A stretch of 64,000 nucleotides of DNA from Bifidobacterium sp. 7101 (GTDB taxonomy: Bacteria > Actinomycetota > Actinomycetes > Actinomycetales > Bifidobacteriaceae): contig NZ_AWUN01000002.1 in assembly GCF_000499285.1 (NCBI RefSeq), forward strand, positions 124,001-188,000, read 5' to 3'. The notes beneath the pieces are model-generated. The model made no database searches and had not been told where the DNA came from. It was given only the letters and a program-made list of their open reading frames with translations. The position numbers and the translations under genes were made by a program. Of the stretch, positions 44,534-53,603 are shown one piece after another; within the stretch, counting starts at the first letter, position 1, and each line of letters begins with the position of its first letter.

Positions 44534-46366
44534 GCCTGCTCCTCCCCGCCCAGATCCAGGGTGACCAGGGTCTGGCCCGGATCAACCCCCTGGGCCACGG
44601 ACACGTCGATGGTCTTCACACGGCCCTTGGCCGGGGCATAGACGTAGTTCTCCATCTTCATGGACTCCAGAACCACCAGCAGGTCGCCCTTGTCCACCTC
44701 CTGGTCGGGGGCCACGTTGATGCGGGTGACCACAGCCTGCATGGTGGCCACGATGACCCCGGACCGGGCTGCATCCTGCCGGGGTGCGCCCGGCTCCTGA
44801 TCGCGCAGCCCACGCCCGCGCAGGGGCTGCCGAGGCCTGGAAATGCCGCCGTGGCCGCCGGCGCCACCCATGCCGCCCAGCAGTGACTGGGGCAGGGACA
44901 GCTTGACCCGCTTGTCATCGATCTCCACGTTGTAGGTCTCCATGGGATCGCTGTCCCGGTCCTGTTCCTGGGCGGAGGCGCCGGAGACCGAAGCGGGCTG
45001 ACCACTGCCGTTGGAGGCAGGCTCCACATTCAGGTAGACCCGTTCCAGCCACTTGGTGGACACGTCGAAGGAGTGACCGCCCTCGGCGGTGAACTCGGGG
45101 TTGGTGAAAATCTTCTGGAAGAGGCCGGCCGGAGTGGGGACCCCGCTGATGCTCATCTCGCGCAGGGCCCGACGGACCCTGGCCACGGCCGACGGACGGT
45201 CCTGGGCGGTCACGATCAGCTTGCCCATCATGGAGTCGTCCCTGGGCGAGACCGTGTCGCCCACCTCGACGCCCGAATCCACGCGGATGCCGGGGCCGGA
45301 GGGCCATTGAATCGCCTCGATGGTCCCTGAGCTGGGGGTCAGGTTGGTGGCAGGATCCTCACTGGTGATGCGTAGCTCGAAGCTGTGGCCTCGGGGCGGA
45401 GGCGCCACGTTCAGGGAGCCGCCGTCGGCGATCCGCAGCTGCTCGCGGACCAGGTCCAGTCCGCAGACCTGCTCGCTGACCGTATGCTCCACCTGCAGCC
45501 GGGGGTTGACCTCCATGAAGTAGACGTCATCCCTGGGGGTGACCAGGAACTCACAGGTGCCCAGGCCCACGTAGCCCACCGTGTCGAACAGGCGGCGGGA
45601 GAATCCCTCCAGCTGGGCGATCACATCGTCGGACAGGAAGGGGGCCGGGGCCTCCTCCACCAGCTTCTGGTTGCGGCGCTGGACCGAGCAGTCCCTGGTG
45701 GAGTAGACGGTGAACTGGCCGTGGCTGTCCCTGCCGGACTGGGTCTCCACGTGCCGGGCCCGGTCCACGAACTTCTCTATGAAGTAGTCACCCAGGTCGC
45801 CGCCCTGAAGGGCATCATGGTTCATGTAGAAGGTACGCAGCTCATCGCTGTCGTTGATCAGGGTGATTCCCCGGCCGCCGCCGCCGTCAGCCTTCTTCAT
45901 CATGACCGGATAACCGTGCTCGTCGGCGAAGTCCAGCAGGGGACGCATGTCGGTGACGGGCTCGCTCAGGCCCGGCACCACAGGCACCCGGGCCCGCTCG
46001 GCCACCTTGCAGGCGGTGATCTTGTCGCCCAGCTCGTCCAGGACCTCCGGATCAGGCCCCACCCAGGTGATGCCCGCCTCAATCACCTTTCGCGCGAAGG
46101 AGGAGAACTCGGACAGGAAGCCATAGCCCGGGTGGAGGGCGTCGGCGCCGGCCCGGCGGGCGATGGAGACGATCAGATCCTCATTCAGATAGGTCTCCAT
46201 GTTGGTGTCCCCAGGCAGTAGGTAGGCCTCGTCCGCCATCTGGGCATAGGGGGCGTCCCGATCCTGGTCGGCGTAGACGGCCACGGTGGCGATGCCCATC
46301 TCCTGGGCGGTGCGCACAACCCGTAGGGCTATCTCGCCGCGGTTGGCGATCAGCAGTTTTTTTCAT
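44530..46366 (-). CDS. accC: biotin carboxylase/BCCP fusion (alpha subunit), frameshift at the start
   Basis: A biotin carboxylase fused to a biotin carrier domain, the alpha subunit of the acyl-CoA carboxylase. Visible are the ATP-grasp motif KKADGGGGRGITLI, the active region FMEVNPRLQVEHTVSE and the biotinylation site VVLESMKMENYV near the C-terminus. The expected N-terminus (KKLLIANRGEIALRVVRTAQ) is encoded in frame, but its natural ATG at 46366, with GAGGAGAGGGG in front, is one base out of phase because of a seven-A run at 46357-46363. With six A the protein is 611 aa. The first start in the long frame, GTG 46317, would drop the conserved N-terminal strand. Possible causes are slippage during transcription, phase variation or a sequence error. 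Confidence 0.92.
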
Positions 46367-46431
46367 TCCCCTCTCCTCACTGGTTGCTCAAGGGTGATTC
46401 GGACTGACGGAAAGCACGAACAGTTGGGGGT

Positions 46432-47559
46432 TTAGACCCCCACAGCAGCTACTTCAGGCAGGACGCCCACGTCTGCCGTGGAAACGTCAACTTGGCTGCC
46501 GTCGGGCAACCGCACGCGCAGGGAGGCGTCCGGATTGATCTCCAGGGCACGGCCCTCCACGGGCTCACCGGCCACGGGAACGACCCTGACCCGCCTGCCC
46601 AGCGTCCAGCTGAGCGCGGCAATCCGCGAGCGCAGCCCCTGCGGCCCGTTCAAAGTCCTGTCCAGCGACCCGTCAACGCCGAGGGGGGCCATCTCCCCAC
46701 TCAGGTGCCAGCTGATGGCGTCGACCAGGTCGTCGCGCAGGGTCTGGTAGTCGGGCAGGTCCCGGTAATGGAGCTGCAGGGAGGTGGACTCCGCAATAGG
46801 CAGCGCCTGCCGGGGCAGGAAGAGGTTGATGCCGATGCCGACAGCCAGGGCCGACCAGTCCTGATCCACCCGGACCAGCTCGCAGAGGATGCCCCCCAGC
46901 TTGGCTCCGCGGCAGAACAAGTCGTTGGGCCACTTGAGGGTCAGGACCCCGTCAGGGTCGCCGCCGTCAGCCAGTCGGCAGCCGTGGTACTCAAGCACGT
47001 CCTGCAGGCCTTCCAGAGCAGCCAGTCCCGCCACCATAGGCATCCATCCGCCAAAGGGTCCAGTCAGCAGGCTGGTGGGCAGCGGCAGTGCCCAAGTGGC
47101 CAGCAGGGAGCGTCGGGGCTGATTGACCCAGGTTCGGGCGAGACGACCGCGGCACCGGGACTGCGCATCGGCAACCGCTACGCTCAGCGGCATGGTGCTC
47201 CCCCCGGCGCCCGGCCATCGCCGAATACCTTTACTTGCGACTCTTCCCTCGTATCGTGTAGTCGTAGAAACACCCTGACGGGCATTTTTTCGAGGCGTAT
47301 CTTCGGCTTTTCCCCTTGTGCCAGAGGCCAGTCCCTTCACGGCCTCCGTGCTCGTTGTCGCTTCACCGCCCCCAAACAGCCGCTCGACCCGGTCGCGCGC
47401 ATCCGAATACGTCGAGGCTTCCAGAGCATGAGCCACGAGCGTATTGGTCGAATCGACGGTGTCGAGCACCACGATCGAGGAGAGTACGCCACTGTCCAGC
47501 GATGCCGATGGCTGCCACTTGATATTCTGATGAGGCACGCGTTCCACTATACGGCACAA
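46432..47559 (-). CDS. birA: biotin-[acetyl-CoA-carboxylase] ligase
   Basis: The ligase attaches biotin to the carrier domain of the adjacent accC product. The core motifs are VLDTVDSTNTLVAHAL, then RCRGRLARTWVNQPRRSLLA (the biotin-binding GRGR.gR.W loop) and LKWPNDLFCRGAKLGGILCE. The C-terminal SH3-like domain ends near VDVSTADVGVLPEV. There is no N-terminal helix-turn-helix, so it is a ligase, not a repressor. An extra segment of about 60 residues, rich in Arg, Thr and Gly, lies between the first two motifs. The start is unclear (TTG 47559 or GTG 47538). It heads the birA-accC-accD-fas group. Confidence 0.93.
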   Translation of the reverse strand: MCRIVERVPHQNIKWQPSASLDSGVLSSIVVLDTVDSTNTLVAHALEASTYSDARDRVERLFGGGEATTSTEAVKGLASGTRGKAEDTPRKNARQGVSTTTRYEGRVASKGIRRWPGAGGSTMPLSVAVADAQSRCRGRLARTWVNQPRRSLLATWALPLPTSLLTGPFGGWMPMVAGLAALEGLQDVLEYHGCRLADGGDPDGVLTLKWPNDLFCRGAKLGGILCELVRVDQDWSALAVGIGINLFLPRQALPIAESTSLQLHYRDLPDYQTLRDDLVDAISWHLSGEMAPLGVDGSLDRTLNGPQGLRSRIAALSWTLGRRVRVVPVAGEPVEGRALEINPDASLRVRLPDGSQVDVSTADVGVLPEVAAVGV

Positions 47560-47715
47560 GGGGTCAGCCCCGGTAGCGAACCACCCACAAAAGCGAAGGC
47601 CGGTTTTTGTATCTTTTCACAGGGGACCCCTGGACAGCTCTGAGCGCATCCTCGGATGGGCACTGGATAAAATGGGGAAGCCGTACACCAGGCATGACCC
47701 GCGAAAGGGGTTCTT

Positions 47716-49608
47716 TTGAGCGCAGACAGCGGAAGGGCGCAAGCGAGAGAGGCGGGCGAACAACCTGTGCAAACATCGGCCTTGCAGACCAGGAGGCCTG
47801 GTTCCCGTGCTTCCCGGACCATCGGCCTGGTCCTGGCCCTGCTGGCCTGCCTCTGGATCGCCTGCTGCACCGGTCTGGGCCCCATCTACCGTCAGCAGGG
47901 TTCGCTGACACAGTTGGGTCTGCCCCAGGTGCTGATCATGCTGGGAACCCTGGCCGTCTGCCTGGCCCTGGTCCTGGCCTTTCGCCGGATTCTGCTGGGC
48001 TCCGAACCCCTCAGGATGCCGCAGCGGCTGACAGCCCTGGCACAGCGCCCACGGATGCGTGCCTACGCGACCTTCATCACCCGGCAGACCAGCGGCTGGC
48101 GACCCATCATGCGCCTGCTCCTGCTGGGCTGGGCCTGGGCCTTTCTCACCCTGCTGGCCGCCTACGGGGCCGACCTGTATGCGCAGGCCCAGGAATGCGC
48201 CAACTTCCTGGCCCAGCTGCAGGGCGATCAGCCCCCCTACGGCGGCAATGCCTTCACCCAGATGGACGTCTACCCCATCGGCCATTACCTGTGGCCGGGG
48301 CACCCCACCTTCCTGACCGACCAGCACAACATGGTGCTGACCCTGGTCTACGGGATGACCATCATGGCCTCCAACCATCTGACCGGATCCTATGATGCAG
48401 GCATCGTGCTCCTGGCAGGGTTGCAGGTGATCTTCGCGGCCTTCTGTTGCGCCGTCACTGCCGACCGCTTCCTGCGCGGCAGCGGAACCGGGCAGGTCGG
48501 TGCCCTGGCCCGCACCCTGGTCGTGCTCTTCTTCCTCTTCTCCCCCTTCGTGGTCTTCAGCACCTTCAGCCTGACCAAGTCCCCCCTCTTCGCCTTCGCC
48601 TTCATCTGGTGGTTCGGCATCTGGCACCAGCTGGAATCGGGGGACAAGAACTCGCCGCTCTACGCCAGCCAAGCGGCCCGGTTGTGGCCCGGCCTCGCCT
48701 TGAGCACCCTGATCATGCTGATCAGCGCCAAGTACGCCCTCTACATCGTCCTGGCCCAGCTGGTCCTGGCCCTGATCATCCACCGTCGCCAGTGGGCCAC
48801 CATCCTGATAGGACTCCTGCTGCCCCTGCTCCTGTTCACTGGAGTGACCGGGGCTCTGACGGCCACGGGAACAGTCATCCAGGGTGACCCTGTGGAGAGC
48901 CGCAGCATCCAGCTGCAGCAGATCGCCCGGGTGGCCAAGCTCAACCCCCAGGGGATTCCGGCCCAGGCAAGGGCCGACCTTGAGCCCATCATGGACCTGG
49001 ACAATGCCGCCATCCAATACACCCCCTGGGAGGCCGACCGGGTCAAGTCCTCGGGCAACCAGCCCAAACTGATCGTCTATCGCTGGAGGACCGTCACACC
49101 CGAGCAGCTGTCCCGGCTGAATCGGGCCTGGCTCCAGGTTGGAATGCGCAACCCGGTGATCTACCTCGATGCCTTCATGGCCGAGTCCTACGGCTACTTC
49201 GACCCCGGCGACCCTGCCTACGTGGCCATGTCCTACTACCTCAACAACGGCTACGTGCAGAACTCGGGCTCCTGGCTGGCGGCCTGGTGCCACGACTGGC
49301 GCAACGGGGTGACCGGATTCGTCAGAACCTGGGCCGACACCCCCCTGCTAGGCCTGGTGGCACGGGCCAACTTCTGGGTGGTGGCCGCCCTGCTGCTGAT
49401 AGTCGCACGCCTGGCAGCCGGTCACTGGCGCGGGGCCCTCTGCTGGTTCCCCCTCCTGCTGATCATGGGGGTCATGATCACCGCACCAGCCAACAACTTC
49501 GAACGGCACATGCTCCCTGTGGACATGGTGGTGCCCTTCCTGATCCTGGACATGGTCCGGCAGAGCCGCCGCGCCCGCGCCGAAAACCTGATGGACCGGC
49601 CGACATGA
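47716..49608 (+). CDS. polytopic membrane protein, DUF6020-like (630 aa)
   Basis: A 630-aa protein with about a dozen predicted transmembrane segments, starting ASRTIGLVLALLACLWIACC. A loop with DQPPYGGNAFTQMDVYPIGH and PTFLTDQHNMVLTLVYGMTI follows. Such Asp- and His-bearing loops after the first helices recall GT-C type glycosyltransferases and the bifidobacterial DUF6020 group, but I cannot assign an activity. A large soluble region lies at about residues 395-500. The start appears to be TTG 47716 after AAGGGG. It is divergent from birA and overlaps the regulator gene by four bases (ATGA). Confidence 0.7.
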   Translation: MSADSGRAQAREAGEQPVQTSALQTRRPGSRASRTIGLVLALLACLWIACCTGLGPIYRQQGSLTQLGLPQVLIMLGTLAVCLALVLAFRRILLGSEPLRMPQRLTALAQRPRMRAYATFITRQTSGWRPIMRLLLLGWAWAFLTLLAAYGADLYAQAQECANFLAQLQGDQPPYGGNAFTQMDVYPIGHYLWPGHPTFLTDQHNMVLTLVYGMTIMASNHLTGSYDAGIVLLAGLQVIFAAFCCAVTADRFLRGSGTGQVGALARTLVVLFFLFSPFVVFSTFSLTKSPLFAFAFIWWFGIWHQLESGDKNSPLYASQAARLWPGLALSTLIMLISAKYALYIVLAQLVLALIIHRRQWATILIGLLLPLLLFTGVTGALTATGTVIQGDPVESRSIQLQQIARVAKLNPQGIPAQARADLEPIMDLDNAAIQYTPWEADRVKSSGNQPKLIVYRWRTVTPEQLSRLNRAWLQVGMRNPVIYLDAFMAESYGYFDPGDPAYVAMSYYLNNGYVQNSGSWLAAWCHDWRNGVTGFVRTWADTPLLGLVARANFWVVAALLLIVARLAAGHWRGALCWFPLLLIMGVMITAPANNFERHMLPVDMVVPFLILDMVRQSRRARAENLMDRPT

Positions 49609-50837
49609 TCGGCAAGTCGAAGCGGCCCAGACCGAAGGACGACGACCCTGCCGAGGCGCAGGAAACTCACCGGACACCTGCCGCCTCCGATGCCGCCATG
49701 GAGCAGATTCTCCTGAAGACACTGGATCATCTGGAGGAGGCACTGCCCTGGACCGGGTCCCTGCCCGCCGATGGGCGCAGAACCTTGGAGGGGGCCATTC
49801 GAACCGCTCTGGACGACCTGCTCTCCCGACTTAACACCAAGGGCACGGAAGACAGCGAAGTCCCCTCCCCCGTGCCAGCCGAGCTCTCCCGGAGCCTGGG
49901 CCCGCACCGGGCCATGGAGCTGACCCGGGTCATTCTGGACATGCTTGAGGATGCTGGCCGGACCATGGGTGCCGAGGGGGAACGGTCCACGCTGGTCTAC
50001 ACCCGTCATGCCGCCACCGCAGCAGCCGCTCTCTATGCCGACCTGGCCGAGGCAAGGAACGGACGCAAGGCCGCAACGGAGTCCAGAATCATCCGGCACT
50101 TGATTGAACAAACGGCAGATACACGGACCGTTGACGATCTGGCACGGCTGGGATGGCCGACCGAATTCGACTGCTTCGCCGTCGTTGGCGAGGCCCGGGG
50201 CAACGATGACGGACAGGGCATGGAGAACGCCCGCCAGCCCATCCACACTACGATGGCCCGTCAAGGCGGCAGGGCATTGATAGGCGAGAGCGAGGGACTG
50301 ATGGTGGTCCTGATCGACCCCAACCGGTCGGGCACTCCGACCGACTTCTGCGCGTCCATCCTACGCTTCTTCTCCGACGAGTCAGCTGTCTGCCTGGGGC
50401 CGCTGAACCACGGGATCCCCGGTGCGGGAGCCTCCATTCGAGCCGCCCTGAGCACACACGCGGCGGCCCCGGCTGTTGCCGACCCCATCACCGCCGCCCT
50501 GCCCAGGCCACTGCACGCCGATGACCTGCTTCCCGAACGAGCCCTGAACGGGGACAGGGACGCTGCCGATCAGCTCTACCAGGAGGTCTATCTGAGCCTG
50601 GCCGGCCAGGATCCGGACGGGCCCCTGCCGACCACCCTGCTGACCTTCCTGCGCTCGGGCAACTCGCTGGAGGTCACCGCCAAGAAGCTGGGAATCCATC
50701 CCAACACCGTACGCTACCGGCTCAGGCGCTGTGTGGAGGTAACCGGCTGGGATGCCATGGACCCACGAGAATCCTTCGTCCTCCAGGCAGCCCTGATCAT
50801 CGGCAGAATCCGAAGGCCGCATCCGGGTGCCGACTGA
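49605..50837 (+). CDS. PucR-type helix-turn-helix regulator
   Basis: A 410-aa regulator whose C-terminus is the PucR-type HTH (LPTTLLTFLRSGNSLEVTAK, KLGIHPNTVRYRLRRCVEVT). The central part (about residues 70-300) resembles the GGDEF-like or sensor region of PucR/CdaR proteins. Streptomyces FasR, which controls fatty-acid synthesis genes, is of this type. The place beside the birA-acc-fas group makes a lipid-control role plausible here, but that is inference. It is coupled to the upstream membrane-protein gene by ATGA; the open frame continues to 49287 but is a shadow of that gene. Confidence 0.82.
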   Translation: MIGKSKRPRPKDDDPAEAQETHRTPAASDAAMEQILLKTLDHLEEALPWTGSLPADGRRTLEGAIRTALDDLLSRLNTKGTEDSEVPSPVPAELSRSLGPHRAMELTRVILDMLEDAGRTMGAEGERSTLVYTRHAATAAAALYADLAEARNGRKAATESRIIRHLIEQTADTRTVDDLARLGWPTEFDCFAVVGEARGNDDGQGMENARQPIHTTMARQGGRALIGESEGLMVVLIDPNRSGTPTDFCASILRFFSDESAVCLGPLNHGIPGAGASIRAALSTHAAAPAVADPITAALPRPLHADDLLPERALNGDRDAADQLYQEVYLSLAGQDPDGPLPTTLLTFLRSGNSLEVTAKKLGIHPNTVRYRLRRCVEVTGWDAMDPRESFVLQAALIIGRIRRPHPGAD

Positions 50838-50873
50838 CTGAGGCCTGTCCAACTGCTGCCTGGCCAAGATATG

Positions 50874-50904
50874 AAAAGGGCGGGGACCCGAAGGTCTCCC
50901 GCCC
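50874..50904 (-). terminator. Rho-independent terminator after rplA
   Basis: The minus-strand stem GGGCGGGAGACC / GGTCCCCGCCC with loop TTCG is followed by TTTTC. It lies between the convergent regulator gene and rplA. Confidence 0.88.
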
Positions 50905-50927
50905 TGGAAGTATACAGCCGAACCGGC

Positions 50928-51617
50928 TTAGAGCACCGCGATGTCCAGGGGGACGCCCGGACCCATGGTGGTGGTGACGGTGGCCTTGGTGATGTAGCGG
51001 CCCTTGACCGTGGCCGGCTTCAGGCGCTTGATCTCCTCGTCGACCGCGTGGAAGTTCTCCTCCAGAGCCTGCTGCTCGAAGGAAACCTTGCCAACCGGGA
51101 AGCTCAGGTTGCCGTTCTTGTCCACACGGAACTCGATACGTCCGGCCTTGATCTCGGTGACCGCCTTGGCCACATCCATGGTCACGGTGCCGGTCTTGGG
51201 GTTGGGCATGAGGCCACGGGGACCCAGCACACGGCCCAGACGGCCGACCTTGCCCATCATGTCGGGGGTAGCCACCACGGCATCGAAGTCCAGATAGCCG
51301 CCGGCGACCCTGGTCACCAGCTCGTCGTCGCCCACCTCGTCGGCTCCGGCCTCGGCGGCTGCAGTCGCCTGGGGACCACGGGCGAAGACCAGGACGCGCA
51401 CGGTTTTGCCGGTGCCGTTGGGCAGGCTGACGGTGCCGCGGACCAGCTGGTCGGCCTTGCGGGGATCCACGTTCAGGCGGTAGACGGCCTCCACGGTCTC
51501 GTCAAACCCGCGCTTGGGCATGCTCTTGAGCAGGGCGATACCCTCCTCGGGGGTGTACAGGTTGGTGCGATCGACCTTCTCGGCCGCCTCGCGGTACTTC
51601 TTGGAACGCTTGGTCAT
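50928..51617 (-). CDS. rplA: 50S ribosomal protein L1
   Basis: A 229-aa L1 of the ribosomal stalk base. Typical motifs are [40 protein letters not shown] and [14 protein letters not shown]. The length matches the family. It follows rplK on the same strand; L1 commonly represses its own operon by binding the mRNA leader, though no L1 site was resolved. A terminator follows. Confidence 0.98.
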   Translation of the reverse strand: MTKRSKKYREAAEKVDRTNLYTPEEGIALLKSMPKRGFDETVEAVYRLNVDPRKADQLVRGTVSLPNGTGKTVRVLVFARGPQATAAAEAGADEVGDDELVTRVAGGYLDFDAVVATPDMMGKVGRLGRVLGPRGLMPNPKTGTVTMDVAKAVTEIKAGRIEFRVDKNGNLSFPVGKVSFEQQALEENFHAVDEEIKRLKPATVKGRYITKATVTTTMGPGVPLDIAVL

Positions 51618-51681
51618 CTGCTTCTCCTATCAGCAGTCGCGGTGCGGGCAAGCGTATGCCCTACCGCTCACAACGAAAATT

Positions 51682-52113
51682 TCAGTCGGTGACGGTGATG
51701 CCCATGGAACGGGCGGTGCCTTCGATGATCTTCATCCCGGCCTCGACGTCACGGGCCGACAGGTCCTCCATCTTGGTCTGGGCGATCTCGCGGACCTGGG
51801 CCTTGGTGACGGATCCCACCTTGGTGGTCAGCGGGTTGCCGGCACCCTTGGAGACACCGGCCGCCTTGCGCAGCAGGTCGGCTGCCGGCGGAGTCTTGGT
51901 GATGAAGGTGAAGGAACGATCCTCGTAGACGGTGATGATGCAGGGGATGACCTGGCCCATCTTGTCCTTGGTGGCATCGTTGTACTGCTTGCAGAAGTCC
52001 ATGATGTTCACGCCGTGGGAACCCAGTGCAGGACCCAGCGGGGGCGCGGGGTTGGCCTTGCCGGCCTCTATCTGCACCTTGATCAGCGCGGTGACTTTCT
52101 TCTTTGCAGCCAT
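51682..52113 (-). CDS. rplK: 50S ribosomal protein L11
   Basis: A 143-aa L11 that binds 23S rRNA at the GTPase centre. The start [20 protein letters not shown], then [20 protein letters not shown] and [20 protein letters not shown] are canonical. The length is normal. ATG 52113 follows GAAAGAAGAA. It is cotranscribed with rplA, 64 bases downstream. Confidence 0.98.
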   Translation of the reverse strand: MAAKKKVTALIKVQIEAGKANPAPPLGPALGSHGVNIMDFCKQYNDATKDKMGQVIPCIITVYEDRSFTFITKTPPAADLLRKAAGVSKGAGNPLTTKVGSVTKAQVREIAQTKMEDLSARDVEAGMKIIEGTARSMGITVTD

Positions 52114-52187
52114 ATGCTGGTTCTTCTTTCTACGAAGCGGTGATGTCGGAGATCATAAATCCCCTCCCGCAACCTGTTCTTTCCAAA

Positions 52188-52208
52188 TGTGCTCCACAAG
52201 GGAGCACA
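52188..52208 (-). terminator. hairpin between nusG and rplK
   Basis: A perfect 8-bp inverted repeat, TGTGCTCC-CTTGT-GGAGCACA on the minus strand, lies 44 bases after the nusG stop, followed by TTTGG. The short T-run makes it a weak terminator or attenuator. Confidence 0.45.
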
Positions 52209-52251
52209 AGCTTGACGATTATCGCATCGACCGAGAACCGGCCGACGGCAC

Positions 52252-53109
52252 TCAGACGATCTTTTCCACCTGGTCGAAGCCCAGCTCCACAGGAGTGTCC
52301 CTGCCGAAGATGGAGACCAGAACGGTCAGCTTCTGCGTGGTGGGCTCCACGTCGGAGACCACGGCGGCCATGGTGGCGAAGGGTCCTTCGGTGACGGTGA
52401 CCTGGTCGCCGACGGCGTAGGAGACCTCCACCGTGCGCTTCTTGGCTGCCTCAGGCTTGTCCCCAGCGGCCTTCAGTGCCTCGGAGGCAATCATGGGGGC
52501 CATCATCTGCACGACCTCCTTGCGGGTCAGCGGCGCCGGCTCCTTGCTGGGGCCGACGAACCCGGTGACACCCTCGGTGTCGCGGATGATACGGCGGGCA
52601 TTCTCGTCGGGCCACATGCGAATCAGCACATAACCGGGCACACGCACACGGGTGACGACCTTCTTGCCCTTGTCGGTGTGCTTCTCGACCTCCTCCATGG
52701 GAATCTCCACCTGGAAGACCTTGTCCTCCAAGCCGAAGGAGGCCACGCGGGACTCCACGTTGGCCTTGACGCGCTTCTCGTAGCCGGAATAGGTGTGCAG
52801 AACGTACCACTTGCCCTCAAGGGTGCGCAGCTTCTTGGAGAACTCGTCCACGGCACGCTGACCGGGGTCCTCCTGATCAGCCTGGTCATCGTCAGAGGAG
52901 CCGTCGGAATCGGAAGAATCGGCCTGAGTCTGCTCGGTCTGTCCGGATTCGGCGGGTGTGCCGTCCTGCTCGGCCTGCTCCGAAGAAGTTCCGAGCTGCT
53001 GATCCTGGACCTGGGCATCCTCCTGCGTGGGGGCATCATCGGACGCCGACGGGACCGACTCTGCGGCCTGATCGGGGTCCAATCCCTCTCTGGTCAGATC
53101 ATCACTCAT
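52252..53109 (-). CDS. nusG: transcription antitermination/termination factor NusG
   Basis: A 285-aa NusG. The NGN domain starts near residue 97 ([20 protein letters not shown]) and includes [19 protein letters not shown]. The C-terminal KOW domain ([20 protein letters not shown]) ends the protein. The first 95 residues are an acidic, Gln/Ser-rich low-complexity extension ([17 protein letters not shown] type), usual in actinobacterial NusG but absent from E. coli NusG. It lies downstream of secE, in the conserved secE-nusG-rplK-rplA order. Confidence 0.97.
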   Translation of the reverse strand: MSDDLTREGLDPDQAAESVPSASDDAPTQEDAQVQDQQLGTSSEQAEQDGTPAESGQTEQTQADSSDSDGSSDDDQADQEDPGQRAVDEFSKKLRTLEGKWYVLHTYSGYEKRVKANVESRVASFGLEDKVFQVEIPMEEVEKHTDKGKKVVTRVRVPGYVLIRMWPDENARRIIRDTEGVTGFVGPSKEPAPLTRKEVVQMMAPMIASEALKAAGDKPEAAKKRTVEVSYAVGDQVTVTEGPFATMAAVVSDVEPTTQKLTVLVSIFGRDTPVELGFDQVEKIV

Positions 53110-53139
53110 GGATCACTCCACCTTCTACCTTGTCACGGC

Positions 53140-53370
53140 TCAGCCAAATATCAGGAAGGCCAGTTTGCCCAGCCCGAAGTCCATCACGGTCACGAAGACC
53201 ATCAGCAGCAACACAAAGATGAAGACGGCCACGGACCAGCCCACCAGTTCCTTGCCCGTGGGGGTCACGACCTTGCGGATCTCATCGATGACCTGCTTGA
53301 TGAAGAGCCCGATACGCATGAAGAAGTTCGGCTTGGCTTCCTCAGCCCCATCCTTCTGTGCCATGGTCAT
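53140..53370 (-). CDS. secE: preprotein translocase subunit SecE
   Basis: A 76-aa SecE with a polar N-terminus, then the conserved amphipathic helix FFMRIGLFIKQVIDEIRKVV and TPTGKELVGWSVAVFIFVLL leading into a single transmembrane segment. It stabilises SecY in the plasma membrane. Position between tRNA-Trp and nusG is the standard order. The 30-base gap to nusG suggests cotranscription. Confidence 0.97.
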   Translation of the reverse strand: MTMAQKDGAEEAKPNFFMRIGLFIKQVIDEIRKVVTPTGKELVGWSVAVFIFVLLLMVFVTVMDFGLGKLAFLIFG

Positions 53371-53408
53371 CCGTCCTTCGTTTGTTCTGCATCATCTGCT
53401 GCAAGCCT

Positions 53409-53484
53409 TGGCAGGGAAGGCGGGATTCGAACCCACAACCTACGGTTTTGGAGACCGTTGCGCTACCAATTGCGCCACTTCCCT
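53409..53484 (-). tRNA. tRNA-Trp (anticodon CCA), CCA encoded
   Basis: The minus strand forms a cloverleaf with acceptor arms AGGGAAG and CTTCCCT. The D-arm contains GCGCAATTGGTAGCGC and the anticodon stem ACGGT/ACCGT encloses CTCCAAA (anticodon CCA). The T-arm contains GGTTCGAATCC and the 3' CCA is encoded. It lies directly upstream of secE. Confidence 0.97.
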
Positions 53485-53603
53485 ATCGGAACTTCCCCCA
53501 GCCTACTCGACAGGGAGGAAAAACCGCCAAATCGCAAGTCTAGCCTAAAGGGTGGATTGCGTCCAACCGTGTTGCCCCGAGAGCATTTTGCCCGGAAGCC
53601 GGA

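Noticed and set aside
46426-46441. GGGGG-TTTAGA-CCCCC palindrome overlapping the birA stop as a terminator
   Set aside because: The stem is only five pairs of G-C and no T-run follows on the minus strand.
47617-49293. A 558-codon minus-strand frame opposite the 630-aa membrane protein
   Set aside because: Shadow frame rich in Gly/Gln/Asp; the sense strand has the transmembrane pattern.
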